8,559 bases of DNA from Phycisphaerales bacterium (lineage in GTDB: Bacteria > Planctomycetota > Phycisphaerae > Phycisphaerales > UBA1924), in NCBI GenBank assembly GCA_029260415.1, contig JAJDDH010000290.1:1-8559 (forward strand). The letters run 5' to 3'. The position numbers were made by a program, and so were the translations under genes. Shown piece by piece: positions 5,819 through 8,559 of the stretch. Under the pieces are notes generated by a model. The model had not been told where the DNA came from, did no database searches, and worked only from the letters and a program-made list of their open reading frames with translations. Each line of letters starts with the position of its first letter. Within the stretch, counting starts at the first letter, position 1.

Positions 5819-6772
5819 TCAGCCCGCGTCGGCAAGGCGGGGACCGGCGCCCCCGACGTGCGTCATGCACGCCCGGTTCCGCCCCTGGCTCTTGGCGCGG
5901 TAGAGGTTCTTGTCGGCAATCTCGATCCACTCGTCCCGCCCGGTGGAGGTCGGACCGTTGCTGCCCGCGACCCCGGCCGAGATCGTCACCTCCCGGCTCG
6001 GCTTCCCGGGCCAGTCGGTGTCGCTGAGCGCGACGCGGACGCGCTCGCACAGGTTGAGCGCCTGCTCGGGGGGCGTGTCGGGCATGATGACGACGAACTC
6101 CTCGCCGCCATACCGGCACGCGACATCCGCCTGACGCGCCACCTGCTGGAGCAGCCTCGCGACACCCTGGAGCACCGCGTCCCCGGCCGGGTGCCCGTAC
6201 GTGTCGTTGACCTGCTTGAAGTGGTCGAGATCGAAAACCGCGAGCGAGAGCGGGCTCCCGCTCCGCTCGGCCCGCTTGACTTCCTCGCTCCACCGCTCGT
6301 CAAAGTGCGCCCGGTTCCAGAGCCCGGTGAGCCCGTCGATCTGCGCCCGCTGGGCCAGCATCTGGATCAGGTGGCGCATCTTCAGGGCCGCCCGCAGGCG
6401 AACACGCAGCTCCATCAGATCGAACGGCTTGGTGATGTAGTCCACCGCGCCCAGGTCGAAGGCGGTGACCTTGTCGTTGGGGCTCTGCATGCCCGAGAGC
6501 ACGACCACGGGGATATCCGACGTGCTGATGTCGTCCTTCATGCGCCGAAGAACCTCGAAGCCGTCCATGCCGGGCATCTCGAGGTCCAGCACGACGAGCG
6601 ACGGCTGGAGCTGATGGATGCGCTCAAGACCGACCTCGCCGCTGATCTCGCAGACAAGCTCCATCGCCTCGTTGCGCAGACGCGCCGTCAAGAGACGGTG
6701 CACGTCCTCGCAGTCGTCGATCACAAGCACGATGGGCACGTGCTCGCCGAGTTGTTCTGCATCAACCGTCAT
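5819..6772 (-). CDS. Receiver-GGDEF response regulator, diguanylate cyclase (PleD/WspR-like)
   Basis: A 317-residue cytosolic signalling protein that should make cyclic di-GMP from two GTP when its receiver is phosphorylated. Numbering is from the ATG. The receiver domain (about 14-130) has acidic pocket Asp19/Asp20, phospho-acceptor Asp63 (VVLDLEMPGMDG), Ser93 (VLSG) and Lys115 (YITKPF). The GGDEF domain (about 146-300) has DGLTGLWNR (146-154), FDLDHFKQVND, YGHPAGD, the active-site GGEEF (222-226) and GRN near the end. An intact I-site, RQAD (213-216), lies five residues before GGEEF, so product inhibition is expected. There is one receiver, not two as in PleD. A TTG three codons upstream (6781-6779) is the alternative start, but it sits too close to the only purine-rich stretch (GAGGG, 6788-6784). 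The gene follows the HPt gene by 43 bases and is probably co-transcribed, which suggests HPt-dependent phosphorylation. Confidence 0.93.
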   Translation of the reverse strand: MTVDAEQLGEHVPIVLVIDDCEDVHRLLTARLRNEAMELVCEISGEVGLERIHQLQPSLVVLDLEMPGMDGFEVLRRMKDDISTSDIPVVVLSGMQSPNDKVTAFDLGAVDYITKPFDLMELRVRLRAALKMRHLIQMLAQRAQIDGLTGLWNRAHFDERWSEEVKRAERSGSPLSLAVFDLDHFKQVNDTYGHPAGDAVLQGVARLLQQVARQADVACRYGGEEFVVIMPDTPPEQALNLCERVRVALSDTDWPGKPSREVTISAGVAGSNGPTSTGRDEWIEIADKNLYRAKSQGRNRACMTHVGGAGPRLADAG

Positions 6773-6815
6773 CTCGGACAAAGCCCTCGGCGTTCCATGC
6801 CAACCCGCCCCGCTG

Positions 6816-7148
6816 TCATCGCACCCGCACGCGCTGGCACAAACTCGCCAGGTCTTCGACCTGCCCCATTACACCCTCGATCGATCCGTCCGAGACCCGG
6901 AGCGACGCCTCGAGCACACCCGCGGCATCCCCGATCGCGGCGAAGCCGTACCCCGGCGCGGCCCCCTTGAGCTGGTGCGCCAGCGTCCTGAGCGACTGCA
7001 CATCGGAATCGGTGACCGCGCTCCGGATCGCCTGCACCCGCTTGGGCAGCTCCTCGACGAAGTACTCGACGATCTCGATCATGTCCGGGTCGCTTGCGAA
7101 CTCCGAGACCAACGGCTCGTCGGCTGGATGTTCCTGCTCATCACGCAT
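6816..7148 (-). CDS. Stand-alone HPt (histidine phosphotransfer) domain protein
   Basis: A 110-residue cytosolic four-helix-bundle phosphotransfer protein. Helix 1 is at about 22-46 (MIEIVEYFVEELPKRVQAI). Helix 2 carries LRTLAHQLKGAAPGYG (53-68), with His58 as the phosphorylated histidine and the usual LKG/G-x-G pattern. Helices 3 and 4 follow to the C terminus. Such proteins relay phosphate between a hybrid kinase receiver and a response-regulator receiver. No other domain is fused and no kinase is in the window. The start ATG has AGGAG (plus-strand ctcct at 7156-7160) spaced 7 bases away. The frame is open much further upstream, but only as a shadow through the tRNA and its terminator. The receiver-GGDEF gene follows 43 bases downstream, making it the obvious partner. 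The leader carries repeated GGAGCCTCC units that may control translation. Confidence 0.88.
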   Translation of the reverse strand: MRDEQEHPADEPLVSEFASDPDMIEIVEYFVEELPKRVQAIRSAVTDSDVQSLRTLAHQLKGAAPGYGFAAIGDAAGVLEASLRVSDGSIEGVMGQVEDLASLCQRVRVR

Positions 7149-7150
7149 CA

Positions 7151-7215
7151 GGAGGCTCCTTGCCCCCTGGAATCGGCCTTCCGGAGCCCCGAGTTCACCC
7201 GAATCGGGAGGCTCC
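7151..7215 (-). promoter_or_regulatory. HPt leader with mutually exclusive hairpins, possible Shine-Dalgarno masking
   Basis: In the minus-strand RNA, GGAGCCUCC occurs twice: A at 7215-7207, and C at 7159-7151, where it is part of AAGGAGCC and so includes the Shine-Dalgarno. Between them, B (UCGGGGCUCC, 7192-7183) is complementary to both. A-B can form GGAGC:GCUCC plus CCCGA:UCGGG with a 2-base bulge. B-C can form GGCUCC:GGAGCC, burying the ribosome site. The two pairings exclude each other. The pattern is seen in the sequence; the regulatory meaning is inference. Confidence 0.35.
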
Positions 7216-7220
7216 GTGGG

Positions 7221-7249
7221 GGGATAGCCCCACGAGATCGAACCGCCAA
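7221..7249 (-). promoter_or_regulatory. Candidate promoter of the HPt/diguanylate cyclase unit
   Basis: On the minus strand, TTGGCG (7249-7244) and TATCCC (7226-7221) are 17 bases apart. They match the -35 consensus at 4/6 positions and the -10 consensus at 3/6. Transcription would begin near 7214, just at the start of the repeat-containing leader, and downstream of the tRNA terminator. A promoter is needed somewhere here if that terminator works. Confidence 0.33.
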
Positions 7250-7285
7250 AAATAACACCGCCCGAACTCTGATGAGCCCGGGCGG
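7248..7285 (-). terminator. Rho-independent terminator after tRNA-Glu
   Basis: On the minus strand, CCGCCCG (7285-7279) pairs perfectly with CGGGCGG (7264-7258) around a 14-base loop. It is followed by TGTTATTTTT (7257-7248), a good T-rich tail. It begins 3 bases after the tRNA 3' end and separates the tRNA from the HPt gene. Confidence 0.85.
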
Positions 7286-7288
7286 AAG

Positions 7289-7363
7289 TGACCCCAGGGG
7301 GATTCGAACCCCCGTTACCAGGATGAGAACCTGGTGTCCTAGACCAGACTAGACGATGGGGCC
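7289..7363 (-). tRNA. tRNA-Glu, anticodon CTC
   Basis: A 75-base cloverleaf on the minus strand. The acceptor strands GGCCCCA (7363-7357) and TGGGGTC pair fully, with discriminator A at 7289. The D arm begins TCGTCTAG and closes at AGGAC. The anticodon stem CCAGG:CCTGG holds the loop TTCTCAT, so the anticodon is CTC (plus-strand gag at 7325-7327), reading GAG. The T arm is GGGGG-TTCGAAT-CCCCC. The 3' CCA is not encoded (the next bases are CTT), so a CCA-adding enzyme must finish it. GAG is the Glu codon expected to dominate in this GC-rich genome. It has its own upstream promoter and downstream terminator. Confidence 0.97.
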
Positions 7364-7381
7364 AGGGTTCGAGACGAGACA

Positions 7382-7409
7382 ACCCTATCGGGCGTCGGGC
7401 GGCTGTCAA
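7382..7409 (-). promoter_or_regulatory. Promoter of tRNA-Glu
   Basis: A perfect -35 TTGACA (7409-7404) is followed after 16 bases by TAGGGT (7387-7382). Transcription would start near 7375, about 12 bases before the mature tRNA 5' end. The -35 overlaps the TGA stop of the upstream 106-residue gene, whose stop codon lies within TTGACA. Confidence 0.7.
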
Positions 7410-7726
7410 GTCGCGCTGGGAAGCGATCCCGCGTGCGACACCTGCAGTCGCCTGAGCTGGCTCAGGGCGTAGACCGCCGCCTCGTCCTCGGTCTGCCCGA
7501 CCACGGCCCCGGAGGCCCCGCCCGAGGTCTCACGCCATTCCGCCCGATAACAGTCGAACAGCTGGATGTGGCGGACGCTCAGCTCGAAGCCCGCGTCCTT
7601 GAAGGAGTCGCGGACGCTCTCGACGCAGGGGTACGGGCGCCCGTCCTGGTGCTGCTGGCAGGTGGTCGGGTCCGCCGCGGTCCACCCGCTGGCGTACAGC
7701 TCGTCGATGGCAAAATCGATGCCCAT
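7406..7726 (-). CDS. Hypothetical protein, 106 residues, unrecognised family
   Basis: I do not recognise this protein. It has no signal peptide and no membrane segment, and looks like a small soluble alpha/beta protein. Notable stretches are FAIDELYASGW (5-15), TTCQQHQDGRPYPC (21-34), a helix with VRDSFKDAGFELS (38-50), QLFDCYRAEW (55-64) and a C-terminal helix TEDEAAVYALSQLRRLQ (79-95). Cys23, His26, Cys34 and Cys59 are possible metal ligands or redox thiols, but this is a guess. The start ATG at 7726-7724 is backed by GGAG (plus-strand ctcc at 7735-7738) 8 bases upstream; a longer start at 7792 lacks such support. A good promoter lies at 7847-7876, giving a leader of about 115 bases. It is followed by tRNA-Glu 42 bases on. 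Frame length, ribosome site and promoter argue that it is real. Confidence 0.72.
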   Translation of the reverse strand: MGIDFAIDELYASGWTAADPTTCQQHQDGRPYPCVESVRDSFKDAGFELSVRHIQLFDCYRAEWRETSGGASGAVVGQTEDEAAVYALSQLRRLQVSHAGSLPSAT

Positions 7727-7846
7727 GGCCTGTTCTCCGGGATTTGGCGCCCTCGCAAGCCCCGCGGCACAGAGACGGGGGAACACATCCACCCTCTCGG
7801 GACGACCGATCGCCCCGCCCGACCATTGTCGGCTCTCGATGCCCCG

Positions 7847-7876
7847 AGTATAGAGCTTTCACGCCGCCAGCGTCCA
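7847..7876 (-). promoter_or_regulatory. Candidate promoter of the 106-residue hypothetical gene
   Basis: On the minus strand, TGGACG (7876-7871) and TATACT (7852-7847) are 18 bases apart. The -10 matches consensus at 5/6 positions and the -35 at 4/6. Transcription would start near 7840, leaving about 115 untranslated bases before the ATG at 7726. I saw no recognisable riboswitch or strong hairpin in that leader. Confidence 0.6.
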
Positions 7877-7888
7877 GAACCTCTTGCC

Positions 7889-7910
7889 CTGTGCGGGTTT
7901 CCGCCCACAG
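7889..7910 (-). terminator. Weak hairpin after the CPBP protease gene
   Basis: CTGT and GCGG (7910-7907 and 7904-7901) pair with CCGC and ACAG (7896-7893 and 7892-7889), with a 2-base bulge and a 4-base loop. It lies 18 bases past the CPBP stop and just before the next promoter. There is no T-tract, so it is at best a partial or Rho-assisted terminator. Confidence 0.3.
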
Positions 7911-7928
7911 CAGGCCCGATCTGGCGGT

Positions 7929-8559
7929 CTAGACGCGTCCGATGACCAGCAGGGCCAGCACGTCGTAGAACACGTGCAGTCCCACCACGATCCCGAACCC
8001 CCGGAGCAGGTAGACCCCCGCGAAGTAGACGCCCGAGAGGGCGAAGAACGACCAGCGGGCCACGTCCAGCCCACCCGCGTCGGTCCAGACGTCGTGATAG
8101 AACGCGAACGCGACGGCCGACACACCCAGCGCCGCGATCGCCCCGATCCAGCTGCCCAGACGCAGGAAGTCCGTCACCAGCATGTGCACGATCGCGATGA
8201 GCAGCATGCGGAAGAGCAGCTCCTCGTACAGCCCGGCGCCGATGGCGATGGTCATCCTCGCCTGCCAGGACCAGTCCTGCAGCTGGGTGGCCTGCGGCGC
8301 TGGTTCGCTGTGGGTGAGCTGCGCCGCCGCCTGAGGTCCGAAGAGCAGCGCGAGCACGAGCAGGGGCGCCGTCCAGACGGCGCACTCGACGAGCATCGCG
8401 GGCGGGACCATCCATCGGACCCGCCAGGGGGCGCGGGCGAGGACGTGCTGGAGCAGGAGGACCGTCACGAGGGCGATCGCGGGCAGGTGCAGGCCGTACG
8501 CGCCCAGGGCGTGGTAGAAGCGTCCGATGAGGCGGAAAGCGGAGACGGTGCTCTGCAGC
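7929..8559 (-). CDS. CPBP-family intramembrane glutamic metalloprotease (5' end outside window)
   Basis: A polytopic inner-membrane protein of the CPBP (CAAX protease / bacteriocin-processing, Abi) family. At least 209 residues are visible and the frame stays open to the window edge. Numbering from the GTG at 8468, the family motifs are EExxxR as YEELLFR (81-87: Glu82, Glu83, Arg87), FxxxH as FAFYH (121-125) and HxxxD as HVFYD (165-169). These form the intramembrane catalytic site. Hydrophobic helices lie at about 22-43, 72-98, 104-124 and 158-177. The 30 codons before that GTG encode a hydrophobic helix running across it (LHLPAIALVTVLLLQHVLA), so the GTG is very unlikely to be the start. Bacterial CPBP proteins process peptides or prenylated-like substrates, or act in bacteriocin immunity; the substrate here cannot be told. 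It lies upstream of, and is separately promoted from, the hypothetical gene. Confidence 0.88.
   Translation of the reverse strand, partial: LQSTVSAFRLIGRFYHALGAYGLHLPAIALVTVLLLQHVLARAPWRVRWMVPPAMLVECAVWTAPLLVLALLFGPQAAAQLTHSEPAPQATQLQDWSWQARMTIAIGAGLYEELLFRMLLIAIVHMLVTDFLRLGSWIGAIAALGVSAVAFAFYHDVWTDAGGLDVARWSFFALSGVYFAGVYLLRGFGIVVGLHVFYDVLALLVIGRV

Noticed and set aside
6773..6781. TTG start for the diguanylate cyclase
   Set aside because: The only purine-rich stretch would lie about 2 bases from the TTG, too close for a ribosome site; the ATG three codons later is the better choice, though its spacing of 11 is long.
5858..6970. 370-residue open frame on the plus strand opposite the diguanylate cyclase and HPt genes
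   Set aside because: No recognisable motif, low-complexity composition, and it is the antisense shadow of two well-supported genes.
7217..7232. GTGGGG...CCCCAC hairpin as a second terminator or attachment site beside the tRNA
   Set aside because: It has no T-tract, it overlaps the candidate HPt -10 region, and there is no integrase gene or tRNA 3'-end duplication that would suggest an integration site.
7149..7409. Long upstream extension of the HPt gene
   Set aside because: It reads straight through tRNA-Glu and its terminator; the internal ATG at 7148 has a well-placed AGGAG.
7727..7792. 22-codon extension of the 106-residue hypothetical protein
   Set aside because: The upstream ATG has no clear ribosome site, while the inner ATG has GGAG at 8 bases. 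The extension cannot be excluded fully.
8466..8468. GTG as the true start of the CPBP protease
   Set aside because: The open frame continues to the window edge and a hydrophobic helix runs across this codon, so the start lies outside the window.

Overview
This is a dense, high-GC stretch of a Gram-negative bacterial chromosome, apparently core or housekeeping DNA rather than a mobile or accessory island. It has an outer-membrane barrel protein, Tat-type and lipoprotein export signals, and a mixture of ATG and GTG starts. The gene set and the look of several proteins fit a planctomycete, perhaps a Phycisphaerae-like lineage. That placement is my inference from protein style and was not tested by any search. 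I saw no insertion sequence, integrase, phage gene, CRISPR array or toxin-antitoxin pair.

Layout, left to right. The 3' end of mscL (+) runs into a strong, probably bidirectional terminator. It faces a DUF481-type outer-membrane beta-barrel gene (-). Divergent from that is a Tat/lipoprotein-signal PGRP-type N-acetylmuramoyl-L-alanine amidase (+), and the 204-base gap between them holds a promoter with a perfect palindrome in its spacer. The amidase converges on yggS (-), the PLP-homeostasis protein, which is divergent from an AhpE-like peroxiredoxin (+). The peroxiredoxin converges, 6 bases apart, on a small lipoprotein (-). The lipoprotein is divergent, with only 30 bases between starts, from gpmI (+), the cofactor-independent phosphoglycerate mutase. 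gpmI converges, again 6 bases apart, on a SlyX-like coiled-coil gene (-).

From about 5500 to the right edge everything is on the minus strand. In transcription order this half holds a CPBP-family membrane protease (5' end outside the window), an unrecognised 106-residue protein, tRNA-Glu(CTC) with its own promoter and terminator, a stand-alone HPt phosphotransfer protein, a receiver-GGDEF diguanylate cyclase, and the SlyX-like gene.

The HPt and receiver-GGDEF genes form the most system-like unit: a phosphorelay ending in c-di-GMP synthesis with no histidine kinase nearby. The remaining genes look like independent transcription units for cell-envelope upkeep (mscL, DUF481, amidase, lipoprotein), redox and cofactor homeostasis (peroxiredoxin, yggS) and glycolysis (gpmI). 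No intergenic gap exceeds 300 bases; the largest are 1164-1367 and 7727-7928. I did not find a clear, wholly new multi-gene system. The best leads are regulatory: the palindromic operator at 1241-1258, the alternative-hairpin leader of the HPt gene, and the kinase-less HPt/GGDEF pair.
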